A stretch of 64,000 nucleotides of DNA. Source: Bostrychus sinensis. Taxonomy: Eukaryota > Chordata > Actinopteri > Gobiiformes > Eleotridae. A model generated the notes under the pieces. It was not told the DNA's origin, made no database searches, and worked only from the letters and a program-made list of their open reading frames with translations. Below, in pieces: positions 38,527 to 53,315 of the stretch; the first letter of the stretch is position 1; each line of letters opens with the position of its first letter. The translations under genes and the position numbers were made by a program. The stretch lies in the NCBI GenBank assembly GCA_020698575.1, contig CM036245.1:40448093-40512092 (forward strand), read 5' to 3'.

Positions 38527-41500
38527 CAGTACTTAAAAGATACTTTATTGACACTTCATGCTCCTTCAATTCATCATCTATAACCTAAAAACAGATTACC
38601 GGTATGTGAGCAAAATACTAGACTTTCAATTAAAACCAGCTGTTTTATCATTTATTAGTGTCATTTATTTGATTGATCTAGGCAAAGGGACTAGAGCCCA
38701 GCCGATATCATCGGCTGATATAACCCATTGGGCAATTATCGGTTATCGGCTGAAATATTGCCAATATTGGCTGATATAAACAGTACTATTTTTACTGTAT
38801 GCTGGAATAAGAGTACTATCAGTACTATTTTTACTGTGTGCTGGGAGTACACAGCAGTTTGGCCCTTATTCTGCAATTCATAGGAAACTCCCCAGATCAC
38901 CTTCTCATGGCATCTGTGGATAGATAAAACCAAAGTAGAGTTGTTTAGAAAGAACACACAACACTATGGGTGGAAAGAGAAAAAAGCACAGCACACCAGC
39001 ATCTAAGCCTTATCCCAACTGGGAAGTATGGTGGATGGAGCATCATGGTTTGGGGCTGCTTTGCTGCCTGAGGGCCTGCAGATGCTATACTCCACAGCAA
39101 ATTATTTATAATTATAATTTCCAAATTTATCAAACATTTTGCAGGAAAACTTAAGACCATCTGTCCACCAACTGAAACTCAACAGAGGATGGGCGATGCA
39201 ACAGGACAACAACCCAAGGCATAGAAGCAAATCAATAACAGAATGGCTTCAACAGAAGAAAATACGCCTTCTGGAGTGGCCAAGTCAGAGTCCTGACCTC
39301 AACTCAATTGAGATGCTGTGGCATGACCTCAGTGATTCACAGCCAGACATCCCAAGAATATTGCTGAACTTAAACAGTTTTGTAAAGAGGAATGGTCCAA
39401 ATCTCTTCCTGAGCTCTGAGCAGGTCTGATCTTCACTACAGAAAACGTTTGGTTGAGGTTATTGCTGCCAAAATAGGGTCAACCAGTTATTAAATCCAAA
39501 TGTTCACATACCTTTTCCATCCTGAACTGTGAATGTTTAAATATTCAATAAAAAACATGAAAATATAAATTTTTTTTCCTGCATTAGTTTAAGCAGACTG
39601 TGTTTGCCTGCTGTTGTGACTTAGATGAAGATCAGATCACATTTTGTGACCAAATCATGCAGAAATCCAAGTAATTCCAAATGGTTCACATACTTTTTCT
39701 TGCAACTGTATATCCTGTAGGCTACACATATAACCACAACCTTTAGTTTTAACACTGCCCCACTCCACACAGTAATACATCTGTGTTCTGGGTTTGTTTG
39801 AATGCACAGCTGATCAGAGAATCATGAATTAGAAGGTGGTGCTTTTACGTGCCCATGATGCATTAAGTGTCTGAGCACATGCACAGCACAACATGAGCAG
39901 TACAAAATGCTGTGCTGCCTCTGAACCCGCCAGGTATGGAAACTTAGTTTCAATACCATACCATTACCTACATGCATACTGATTGTGTACTGGTTGTGTC
40001 CTGGTTGAACACTGCTTACCTTGCAGCGGTCCACAGAGATTCTTTGGTTGTGTAGTGGCATGTATGATTGTGTGTTGCTTACCTTGCAGTGTTTCAGAGA
40101 TTCTCTGCATTTACTGGTTGTGTATTGCTATAGGGGGTGCGTGTTGCTTACCCTACAGTTTATAGGTGCTGTGGGTGTGGCTGAAGTCTTCAGACAGTCT
40201 CGCTCATGCTGGGCCTCAAGCAGACTTTGTTCTAGCTTTAGCCTCTGTTGCTCCAGCTGCTGGAGAAAATGTATCTGTGCTTGTTTCTCCCTCTCCAGCT
40301 CTCCTTCCTGAAACAAATCAATATTCAGGTTCTGGTTTTGGATTAATGGTTTAGTCAATAAAAAATTGGATGTGAAGCTCAAATAGCTTTCCGTAGAACT
40401 GTCATGGCTAAAAATATGTATGTTTTTATTTTTGCAGAGCTTTGTTTACTACTTAGCCACCAGTTACAACAGAGACAGGTGTACTCTGGACATCCCCGCT
40501 GTGTTTACCTCCAAAGCATAAAGGAAAGAAGCGTTGTGTAGATCCTCACAACTGTGTTTTGTTTTGGTTTTTACTCTCGAACTACCACTAACCCGCTGCT
40601 AAAGCAAAAGTAAAAAGTAAATGTGCGTCCTCCAGTTGTAAAATACTGACTTAACAGTGCTGTCAGAGCTACAACCACTCTTTTCTAAAACTTTGTCCTA
40701 AATATTAAACAAACTGTTGCAGGTCTGTCTCTTTCTCTGAACGGCTCTACTCCTTGCTCACATCATGCTATGCACATGCTCACACAAATGTTTATTTGAA
40801 TCCAGGTGTGGATTCAAATAAACCCTTCTGAACACATACTGTGGGGAGTGTGACAGTGTTATTACAGCAGGCTGTACTATACTGTAGCCTACAGCATATT
40901 ATTGAAAGAAATCTTTGCCTATAATACTGTTAGTGGGTTATTTATTGTATTATCATTGTATATTTAATGTTCCAATGCATAGACTATAAATCAAATGAAC
41001 AACACTTATGATTGATAAAACTATACTCTTAAAGTGCATATGACAAGTTTTTTTTTTTCAAAATTATAATTAATCTACTTGTTAATACCTGTGTAAAAGG
41101 TTAATGAACATTTTACAGTACCCTTTATCAGGAACATACAGAAAAAGTCGAAATTTGAGCTTTCTCTCTGGAAACTGCGCTTTACTGGATATAACGTAGA
41201 CAGCGAGAGAAGTAGAACTTTAGCCCCAGTTTAGAACTGGACTTGGGACACTTGGGATTGAGAAAGTGACAGTGGTCTTTGCTTTCCCAGGAACTGGCGT
41301 GGGCTCAATAAATGCACACAACAAGCCTTGCAGCCCACCTGGCCCTGGATCTAAACCAGTTTAGACAGAGAGAGATTGAGTGGGACCACAGCGACATGCT
41401 AACATTAGCTCAGCAGGCTGGGGACAGGCTCCAGTCCTGTGGGCTTCACACAAAAAACACTTAAATAAAAGTGACAATAACTTTTGTTGTGCTTGTTTAA

Positions 41501-44500
41501 TACTTTAATTTTACCATAACACCGTGAGCATGTGCTCCTAACAAAATTGTCAGGCGGTTGATTTTGTGAAGGGTCCACAGCAGATTCAATTATGATCTCC
41601 GCTCCCGGCTTTGAGAAGAGCCTGTCCTAGGCTGGGGCTGAGCGGTGAGGAGGGAGGCGGACTGTGACGCTGTGACGGCACCAGGGGTTTAAACTCTGGA
41701 AAAGTCACTACATGAGAGCTACAAGCTTCGAACGTGCTCCTCACCTCAAGCTAAGTTTCTGTCCTGCCCCAAAGTGCACTGAATACAGCTGTGACAGGGG
41801 AAGAATGAGCACAGAGTGGAGTCCATGTCATTTTATTCCTGGGGCACACATCCACAGCTGCCTGTTGTGGCTACCACGAGCGACTTTGGCAAATAATGAT
41901 ATATAAAAAAAATAAATAAATAAATAAATAAATAAAACACACACTGACTGGATACTAATTGAAACAGGCAATTTCCTTATTTGTGTGAGTAACTTTAACT
42001 ACTATGACCTCACACATTAGCTTTAGCAGAACTCACCAGGACTCCTGCGCTGTCCTCATTCATTCTAACCCAAAGCTCAATTTCTCTCCTGTGCCCATTG
42101 TTTCTCATTATATTGGCTGCTCTTGGTCTCTCTCAGGTCAGAAAGACTCAGAATGACCTGGTTGTGGTCTGTTTAATATTTGTGGAAAGAGATTTTCAAG
42201 TTTATGTCGTCCATGCTCTCTACAGTATAAATGTACAGTAGTAGATTGTTTACCTCTTGTGAGGTCACAGCTCACAGCCGCTCTCAACGGGGAAGTAAAA
42301 TTTCTCACAAAAACGTCTCCTAACTCCAAACTAGAGGCTATTAAATACAAATTTTCACCAAAATCATAAATACTTAGATTGTAGCTATGCTTCCGTGAAA
42401 TGGGTAGCTCAACCTGTCATATGCACTTTAACTTACAGGTTCGTATTTTGTAGTGCTGGGCAACAACAACATTTTTCAACTGCAATTAATCTCATGTTTT
42501 TCTGTAATTATATGCATTTTATTATTAATCACAGAATTAATAATAAATTTAATAAGATATTCTGCCTCTTTCAGCTTCATTTGACCATTTATAGCTTTTA
42601 GAATTCAGCCAATCATGCTGTTTTGACTTGGCTATGATCTCTGTTTATTTAGCACCAAGTTATTAAAAACATTCTTGAAGCCCAAGTAATATCATCATTA
42701 ATTAATCATTAATTATACTCAATTATTTTGTTGAACATGCAGTAAAAGTACAGCAGATAGACCTGCATTTTCAAGAAATGCCTCTGTTCAAAATAGACAA
42801 TTGTAATTGGAAGGTTTTTTAACCTATGGAGCTTAACTTATTTATTTAAATCAATTTATTATTATCAGTCAGTTTTATCAGATTTTTTTGTAACAAAAAT
42901 AAAAGTCTGCCCCTCCTCTGTCTGCTCACTTCTCATGCTTACGATCATAAAAAAATAATAAAGGCTCATTTATATTGACATTTCTTACGTAAACAGATCT
43001 GTCCAAGCGTTGTTGGCATCACAGCATTTACAAGTTTTCTATGTTGTGTAGTAACCAGTAGGGGACGATCATTGATAGTTAAAAATTTTACCAAGAAGGA
43101 AGAAAAAGAGTAACGGTAAACAAATAAGGTGGCACTGACAGAAGTTTTTACACCACAGTTAACAAAAAAGAGCCAAGAAAATCAGGCAAAACTAGTGGGT
43201 CTGTTCACTCTTTGAATAAACCGTAACTAACTTGCTCTAGTCACACCTAAAAGGTTCAGCCATGTCCTCTGCTCTGAGTGTTGAGCTGTGTTCACTAGTG
43301 CCCCCAACAGTCAACGCATGTACTGCTCTGTTTGTCTGTATCTGCAAGCTCTGGGAAAACGGACCAAAGTACGGACAGAATGAAAGCAGAAGACGGCCAG
43401 AGCGCTCCGTCTGTATTCAAATGCATTTTTACCGTATAGTATAGTACAGTATAAATGAGCCTTAATGCTTTAACTTGCCCAGCCCTAGTATTTTGCAATA
43501 TTTATTGCTAACTTGGCACTCATTTATGTCTTTCTTTAAAGTGAAATAAAAATAAATATATTAAGAATGCTTGACTAATCGATTAATCAAAAAATAGTAA
43601 TCAACAGATTAATCAAAAAATATTCTTCAGTTGCAGCTCTAGACTGGTGGCTGAAAATAAAGTACTTTTACAAAACTAACAAACTGAATAACTGTACACC
43701 AACTGCATCTGAAAAGACTAAAACAAAGCTCCTTACTAAATACACAAGCAGTATACTGTACAAGCCTTTATCTATAAATGTTATAAGTACCTTTTTCTTC
43801 TGTTCTTCAAGTTCTTGGATTTGCTTGGCAAGAGCATGTGAAACTTCCATCTCTTCTGCATCTAATGAAAGATAAAAAAGAAAAAATTATTATTGTGAGA
43901 GGTGGTGCTGGTGCAAACATGTCAAGTGGACAAACATGTGACACATTTTATAAACATCATTTAAGATTTACCCTGACACAGATATACATTTTAAAGTAAT
44001 CTACAATTAGTGTGTGCTTGCATTATAAAAGACTTTGGTGAACCGGCAACAGGCAGTGTAATTTTAGACTTTCAAAATTTAAACTGGGTTGATCCAGTCA
44101 CATATTTTGAATTGGCACATACAATAAGCAACCAGTCATTGTTTATATTATACAGTGTGTCATTAAAGGTTCCAAGTAATGCAAGTAATCATAAATTTAA
44201 AAAGCATTTAAAAAAGAAGGCAATTAGATTGTTAGTTTGTTCTTGACAAGACATTCTGTCTCTCAACCATAATCATGTCATAATCACTCTTACCAGTCAT
44301 GTCTCAATGGCGCTCTTATCAATACCATTTTTGTAGACATTTTTCTATTGACAAATTGCTACTTTGTTAGTAATAATTCTATCTAAAATATCAATACAAA
44401 TCTAAATAAAAAGATGAAATGACTATAATAAAAGCTCAGACAGGGCTGACACAGAGACATACACGGACAGACAAATATTCACTCTCACGTTCAATCACTT

Positions 44501-47500
44501 TTGGGCAATTTAGAGTCACCAGTCCACCTAACACATACATGCCTTTGGACAGTGGGAGAAAGCCGAAGTACCCAGCGAGAACCCACGGTAACACGGGGAG
44601 GACAGGCAGACTCCAGAGAGACTGTGAGTCGGCCATCCCAAGGATTGAACACACAATTTCCTTGCTGGGAGGCAAGAGCACTAACCACTCTGCCAATCTT
44701 CACTTTTACTTGTAAAAAGTCTTGCATTTGCAATGACCAGCCTACAGAAACAGTAAACATATGCCTTTTCAGTCAACTATAGTCACCATAGGTCTGTTAT
44801 ATGTGGCTGTACTCTCATATTGATTTTTCTGTAGAAAAGGAGCTGCCAGCAGCAAGCTGGTCACACAGCTGGGGTGTACAACCTCGCGTCTCCACGATGT
44901 GGGTCTGACGCCAGTAGACTCGCAGCTGAGCCCGATGCATCCAGTGTGTTTGGGGCCTAACACCACTGCTGAATGGGCCTTGTGTTGAGCATTCTAAAGA
45001 GCAGCTCATTTACAAAGAGACTGGTCATCATGCGACAGACAGGAAAGTTCTTTAGATCAGTTTAATGCATTTATTTGCCAAATACATGCAACATAAGTGA
45101 GAAGTGCATTTCAAGCTGATGATTTCCGTTGGCACCTGTGAAGTTTTGTGTGCTCATAATGTGTTCTTTCTTACAACAAGACTGGATACCAATTAAAACG
45201 TGAGTAAAAATAAAGTATTTATATGTAGCATGCTTAACCACGGTAGAAGCACAAAAGTCATGGAAATCCAAATGAACAGGACATTGTTGTTGGACAGGCA
45301 AACCTGGCTTTTGTTTACATGTAGCTCTCTGAATACATGGCCGTTATCGCGTGAACTCATGACTTCAGCTTAAATTCCCTACTCTCCCATAAACTCCGCT
45401 GGCTGTTGTCAGATACGTCCTCCACACGCACCACACTTGGTGAGAAGTGGAGTTCGCAATAATGTGAATTAGGCATTATGTATTTCGTTTTTTAACGTTT
45501 AGATCGTAGAAAGGTTGTGATTTAGGCCATTTTTTATTGTGCTGGGCAGGTTTTATGGTCTGTTTGGACTGGAAATCAGGATTGCCAGATCTGACTGACC
45601 GATAAGAGCACCCTTAAGGCTGAAATGTATTGGTCCTCGTCATGACGTAGCACTGGTGCCATTATCATACCAGGTTTTCAGTACTCAAACCCTAGTCCTG
45701 TCTATGCTTACATTGTTTGTCCACACTGCTTAGAGAGCCTGTGTCCATACTGCTGTCCCGCTCTCGGAGTGGATCAGTACTGATGGAGGGTGAAGCAACC
45801 ACATCATTACGCTCACTCCACTGGTGTCTTTGGGTTTGGATGCGATCCAGGAGTTTTTTCAAAGCTCGTCTTGGTGCAAGTTTGCCTACAAAGTAAACGT
45901 TGCCTACGAGTTTATTCATTTTAAATTAAAAGTATAAAGTTTAGTAGTTTCTTTTTTGTGACATTTATTGCTTCTCCTCACCTTCAGCAGATTCTGTATT
46001 TATGCTTTTTGCTTTTTGTTTTATGTCTTCATGCTCAGCAGTGGAATGGTCACTTGTTGATGAATGTTCACATGTTAATTCATCTTGTGAGACATCGAGA
46101 TCTTGGTTATGACTGCCTGTGGAATACGGGGGTAGTGGTTCTGGCACAAGTTGAGACATCAGGTCACCTTTAACTCCTATCATTTGACAAGGACAAGAAC
46201 AAGAGTTCAGAGACAAAGTTCATCATAACTACTGTTAAATCCACAGGTCAAGTCAGGGTTATACTTCTCTCTCCACTATACATGTCTTCAAATGCAAACT
46301 CCAACTCTCGCTGAAGCTCAACCTCTGTCTCCTTCCTCATGTACAAAGGCTCAAAGATCTGCCGAGGCATGTCCGCCACCTTCTGCCTCCTCCTCAAAAG
46401 GTCTGTCTGCTGCATGTGCTCCAGCTCCACCAGTAGGCGCCCGTGATCCTAACAGCAGACACACATTATACTTTTACTATCTAAATGAGCGCAGATTTGT
46501 GGTAGTCCATACAATACAATAGCCCTCATTTATCAATTGTGCATACACTCAGGGTAAAAAAAACTTTGTGCAGATACAAGGAGGGGAAAACAAAAGTAAA
46601 GCTGAGTGAGGGATCGCACAGCAGTCAACTGGACTCGTGAGTATTAATGTATCTCTGTATCAGTATCTCTGATGTTTTACTCCAAAAATGTCAGAAAATA
46701 CACATTTACTTCCCATAACTTAGTCTGAATGGCGTACAAACAAGTTCCTCCTGAAAATTTCAGGACAGGGGCGTTACAGACATTACATAGGTCAAATTAA
46801 TGTTTGCTACCAAAAATCATTCAATTATCTCAAATACTGTGGGTGGGCAAATTAAGAGTGAAAAATGACCCCAGGTGGGGTACATTAGGGTTAAAGTTAC
46901 AAAACATTCAGAGTAGGGCTACCCAATTTTGAAAAATTATCTAACTGCAATTTTTCGGACATACATTGTGGTTGCGATGAGATTTGCGCTACATTTTTAA
47001 AATGTATGTTTAGTTTAAATGGAGCATTGACACTTGAGAGAAGACTGAAAGATTCACTTTATATAATACAAGGAATCGCACGCCTTTCAGATCATGTCTG
47101 TAAGAGGTCTAGACTACAGCTGTAGCACAGTTGATACATATTATGACCCTGTGAAGACGGGATATTTTCTTTACAGCAGTGGGCATAATATCGCCTAAAT
47201 AACTGCAGTCTTTGCAATTTGCTAATTGCAACAATTCTAATTGGAATTTCGATTTGATTTAGATTAATTGTTCAGCCCTTACTGAGAGCATAATTGAGTT
47301 AGGGCCTTTTAGATGTACCTGAACAAGCTGCTCCCTTATGAGAGCCTGCCTTCCTCTCAGACGAGCCTTCTCCTGGTATTCCCCCTTCTTCTGCTCTTCT
47401 TCCCTCTTTATGACCTGCAGTCTCTTCACCGCCAACTCCGCCTCCACACAGGCATTGAGCTGCAAAAATGCAATGACGCACAATTTCATCACAGTAGAGC

Positions 47501-50500
47501 TATTACCGGCCTATGACAGCAATACACATCTGCATGTTATACCTATACAATTGTACTATTTAATAATGCACGTGCTAAAGTTGACAAACCAAATCGTCCT
47601 GATTGTGTCCCGTCGGTTTTAACACAGCCCACACAACCACTGGACACTTTAGAGAGAAAAATAAATAATCTGTCCAGATATGACAGAGCCATTTTTGTGT
47701 TGTTCTCCCATTTGTCTCCTTTTAAAAATAAATTTAGACCTGGTAGTGGTTCCTGGCTGTTTGTTCAAATAAACGGTGGGCCAAGGGGTTCTATTGTGCA
47801 TTTGATAGATCCCTAATCAAAATAAAATTGTCGCCTGCCGTACTTCTTGCACATTTTTGTAAATTTGCAAATTTTCCGTAAAACACTTTTCCAAAGTAAA
47901 GACAGTGGTGAGCTATCTGTTATCAGCCAATCACACGCTCAGAAACTACCTACTGTTGGAGCACCGGCACTAAACCCCACCCACCTGTGCTCCTATGACA
48001 GAAGACGAGCAGCTGTGACTAACCTCGGGTTTTGTTAGAGTTAGCAGCAAAGCCTAAGACCTGTGATTTCATTCATTTTTTGCAAAATGTATCATCTACC
48101 GTATTTTTCACACTATAAGGCACATCGGATTATAAGGCGCACCTTCAATGAATGGCTCATTTTAAAACTGTTTTCATATATAGGGCGCACCGCATTATAA
48201 GGCGCATAGAATAAAAGCTGTAAAAAACTGTAAAAAGCTGTAAAAACTGTAGTGGCTGGGGTTGCGTTATGCATCCACTAGATGGAGCTGCGTTAAAGGT
48301 AATGTCAATAAAACAGTCAGATAAGTCAGTCAGTCAAACTTTATTAATAGAATACAAACCAGCGTTCTTACAACTCCGTTCACTCCTTAAACAAGTTAGT
48401 GCATTCACAATACGGTACTGTACGTACCGGTAGCTCTTATTTGGGCCACCCTCGTTGAAAACAATGTATTTCCAACTCCATTTGTCACAGTTCAAAGCTA
48501 CATGAACAGCGTTCGAGCGCTCAGTTTTCTGTCCCCTCAATGTCGCAACTCCTCTACTAGATGGAGCAAAGGCCGCGCCTCCTTGTTCTTTTGCGGCAGG
48601 ATCCATAAACACGCCTATGGCACACATGAACAGCTGGGACTGGAATTCCCCTTTACCGTTTTTACCGCTGTCACTTTGGCGACGTCCCCTGAATACGGTA
48701 GCCATAATTAACCAACACTGATCCATATATAAGGCGCATCGGATTATAAGGCGCACTGTCGGTTTTTGAGAAAATTAAAGGCTTTTAGGTGCGCCTTATA
48801 GTGCGGAAAATACGGTAATTGTAATTTCAGGGCTATTCTATAACTTGATAGCCCTATGCTTTTGTGAGCTTTACACTTAAAGAACATATCCTGTCCGTTG
48901 TATAACTTCACCTAGTGAATGGTGAGAATTTCTCTCGATTAAACTCATAATCTATCTTGACCCTTCGGATGCAAACAGAGCCTAAATCAGTATATTAGAG
49001 GTATATGGGTCATTCCACGAAATCAGTCCCTTTTCGACATAGAAAATCTCAAAAATAAAATGACTTTACTTTTTTTTTTTATATCCTTGACATATATACA
49101 TTTTAAAGAGACAAATAGTTGCTAAGTGCCATCTCCAGGTATGTCATTTATTATTTTATTTTATGTTTATCGAGTACAAAGAAAATATTGTCGACCCTGT
49201 TACTGAAATATGTGTAGCCACATACATGTGTTCTGATTTTTGATATGCTATACTTTATACATTTTATACAGTGAAGCCCGAAATTGTTCATACCCCTGGC
49301 AAATTCTGACTTAGTTACTTTTATTCAACCAGCAAGTTTTTATTTGACCAGGAAATGATAGTCTTCTCCCAAAAGATAATAAAACGATGCACAAGAGGTA
49401 TCATTGTGGAAAAAAATTATTTCTCAACTTTTTTTTTTTTTTTTTTTTTTACAAAAAGTGGCATGTTCAAAATTATTCATACGCATCTCAATAATCAATA
49501 GAAAAGCCTTTATTGGCTATTACAGTAATCAGTAATACAGTAATCTTCCTATAATTGCTGACCAGCTTTTTGCATGTGTCCTTGGTATTTTTGCCTCTTC
49601 ATCTTTAGCAATGAGCTCCAACTCTTTCAGGTTGAGGGTCTCTTTGCCATCACCCTGATCTTTAGCTCCCTCCACAGATTCTCAATTGGATTCAAGTCAG
49701 GACTCTGGCTGGGCCACTGCAAAACCTTAATGTTTTTGTCTGCTAGCTATTTCTTCACCACTTTTACTGTGTGTTTTGGGTTGTTGTCATTCTGAAATGT
49801 CCACTGGTGCCCAAGGCCAAGTTTCTCTGTAGACTTCCTGATGTTGTTGAGAATTTTGATGTATTGCTCCTTTTTCATGGTGCCATTTACTGAGATTAGG
49901 TTCCCTGGTCCACCAGCTGAAAAACACCCCCAAAAGATTAGGTTCCCACCACCAGGTTTGACAGTGGGGATGGTGTTCTTAGGGTTGAAGGCTTCTCCTT
50001 TTGTACGCCAAATCAAGGATACATCATTGTGGCCAAACAATTCAATTTTTGTTTCATCTGACCATAAAACAGAAGACTAGAAGTCTTCTCCTTTGTCCAG
50101 ATGAGCATTTGCAAAGGCCAAGCGGGCTTTTTTGTGCCTAATCTGGAGAAGTGGTGTCCTCCTTGGTCTGTGTTCGTGGAACCCAGCGGTGTGCAGTGTG
50201 TGTTGGACTGTCTGCCTTGAGATGTTGCCACCAGCAGAGCCCAGATTCATCAGGATGGCCTTGGTGGTGATCTCTGGATTCTTTTTTACCCCTCTCACTA
50301 TTCTCCTGGCCAGCACAGGTGTCACTTTTAGCTTCCGACCATGTCCTCTGAGATCACAGTGCAGACCGTCTTGTATTGTTTAATAATATTTTGCACTGTA
50401 GCCACTGGAACTTCAAAACATTTTGATATGGTCTTATAGCCTTTTCCTGACTTGTGAGCAGCCACAATGCGCAGCTGTGACTGTCCACAAACCAACAGCA

Positions 50501-53246
50501 GAGAGCTTCTGTTTTTCACCTGTTGTGTTAATTAAAACAGCTGTTTTCAATGAATCAGGGTAATTAGGATGCTTTAGAAGAGCATGGACTATTTGGAATG
50601 GTATAGAACTTCGGATTTTCCCATAGACTGATAGTTTGCAAAGGGCATGAATAATTTTGGACATGGCACTTTTTGTTCAAATGTAAAAAAAAAAAGCTCA
50701 GAAATATTTGTTTCCACAATGACACTTCTTGTACATCGTCTTATTATCTTTTGGGAGAAGCCTGTGTCATTTCCGGTCAAAAAAAAAACTTGCTGGTTGA
50801 ATAAAAGTAACTTTAAGTCAGAATTTGCCAGGGGTATGAATAATTTTGGGCTTCACTGTACGTGTAGTATTTTTGTCCCTCTTCTAAATGGAAATGTTTT
50901 AGATTAATGTTGTCCCCCCCCAAATTACATAATTGTCATACAAATGACAAAGAACGCACTAATTTCAGAGGGTCATCACACGCCAAGTAAGAAAATCCTA
51001 TATTTTTACATGAGAGGTATCACAAGAAGCACATTGTTAGAAAGGTAATAAAGTGTATGATACAGTGATAAAACCTGCAAGGCCATTTGAATTGTCATTT
51101 TTACAATTTTTTTTCCCCAATAAATGACAGCAACAGGGTTGACATCACAGTTACAGGGTCTCTTCGCTTTGTCTCTCTTCCATTTGTCCTTCTCCCAGTC
51201 AAGGTATTTTTTCTTTTTTTTTTTAATCCTGCTCTTGGAAGCACAATAACATCTTAGCTTTTTTGGTAAAATAATCGGTAAAAGTGAATTAAAGTATACC
51301 TATTAATCAATCCAATTATGTGACAAGTATAACATGAAAACTTTCAAATGTTTTCATTTTATGTAATATAATAAATGTAATAAAATAAATGAGATGGGGG
51401 TAACCAAAGGCGAACAGTAAGCGTCACTGCCGATAGCCAATAAGGTACATCATTGCAGTAGCAGAGAGAGAAAAAACAGACCTGAAGCAGACAAGTGGCT
51501 GCCCAAGCCAACAGAAAACACAAGGCAACAAGGCTGTATACCGAAGGGACACTAAAGCAGCGACAGAAACGACCGCTCAGTCAACAGAAAAATAGAGTTG
51601 GGCACGGCAGATTAATCCCAGCAATTCAAACACGGTTTGGGAGAGGCTTTGAACGACACCGTCACCACCCGGTGACGGTAACAAAAACAAAAAAGAAAAT
51701 TAACGCAAATCATCCGAGCGAAGAGAAAACAAGACTCACCAGTCGTCGACGAACAGTCAACAACGAAAGACGAGGGCTTATCGTGGCCGCCATTGTGATC
51801 ACGTCACTGCGCAGGGAACTCCGTCTAATATAGTGACTTACTGCGCATAACGTCACAGAAGTTTACCTCTTTTGGGGGGTGGACTCTGGTGTATGACTGG
51901 CTAGATGTAAAGAAGATAAGACTTGTCTCTAATGGCACTGCCGCATATCAGACCTGACTGGCTGGTATCCTTACCAGTAACTGCACAGTATGAGGTACTA
52001 GCTGGGGTAAAATAACAATTGATTAGCTGGGGGAAAATGTCCGTTTACCGGTCGAAAAAAGCGAGTCACGAGAACCCTGAATACCCACGCCACTGGTAGT
52101 CACAACAAGGAAGCAGATTTTTTTCCTGAGACTCAGAGGAAATATCAAAAATAAAGATAAATGGAGGGCAGGATCTGTGGAGCACAAGATGGCCGCATAA
52201 AGCTTCCCCTTTGCTCCAGACACTAGATATTTGTTTAAAGCTGGAGAACAGCTTTAAAAGGTAGTCAAGACTACCTTTGCTGAACAATGCCAAACAAACA
52301 ACGGGAAAATGAAATTTTTAACTCTAAAGTATCTGAAGCTTTTTTTGGAAAAAAAAATAAAAATTAGTCAACGACAGATATGCTCGACCAAGGAAGACAC
52401 GCCGTGCGATGCTAGCGAGCATGAGCAAACTAGCTTAGCATCTAGCATGGAAGCCTATCCCAGTAACTTTGGGCCGTAGGCAGGGTACACACCCTGGACA
52501 GGGAATAAATAAAAATGGTCACATTTATATAGCGCTTTTCTACCTTCATGGGTACTCAAAGCGCTTTACATCAAGGAACCGTTCACCCATTCACACTCAC
52601 ATTCATACACCAGTGTGTGCAGACACCGGAGGCAAGGTGGGTTAAGTGTCTTGCCCAAGGACACAACGACAGTATGCAACAGTGGGAGTGGGGTTTGAAC
52701 CGCCAACCTTCTGGTTAGTGGACAAGCGGCTCTACCAACTGAGCCACTGCCGCACAGGGGCCAGCTTGTCGCAGACAATTTATTTTCTTTGCAAGTTTTG
52801 TTTGCATTGCACAAGTTTACAGTAAAGTATGTGAAGGTTAATTCAAAATAAATGTTCTAAATTTACAATTTTGTGTTTGTACGTGAATTCCTAATACGAT
52901 TAATCGCAATTAATAACTGGTAGTTATTAATCGCGATTAATTTTTTTCAGATTTGCGATTAATTAATTTTTTTTAATCGATTCCTGGCCCTAGAAAAAAC
53001 ATATAATCTCTTTGTTTGCTGATGATAGCCTATATTTATCTAACCTGTGAAAATCAGTCACAGCATTGTTACCTTCAATTACAGAATTTAGTGCTTTGTC
53101 AGGTTTTAAAAGTAATTTAAGTAAATCTGTTGTCCTACCTCTTAATATTGCCCCTGGGGAATTTATAAATTTTCCATTTCAAGTGGCTAAAGGTAGTTTG
53201 AAATACTAAGTAATCCATCTTACAGCTGATTTAAAGGACTTATCCG

Positions 53247-53315
<69 letters not shown>

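Noticed and set aside
52515..52760. tRNA gene
   Set aside because: There are B-box-like bases but no cloverleaf; the sequence is a well-known dispersed fish repeat.
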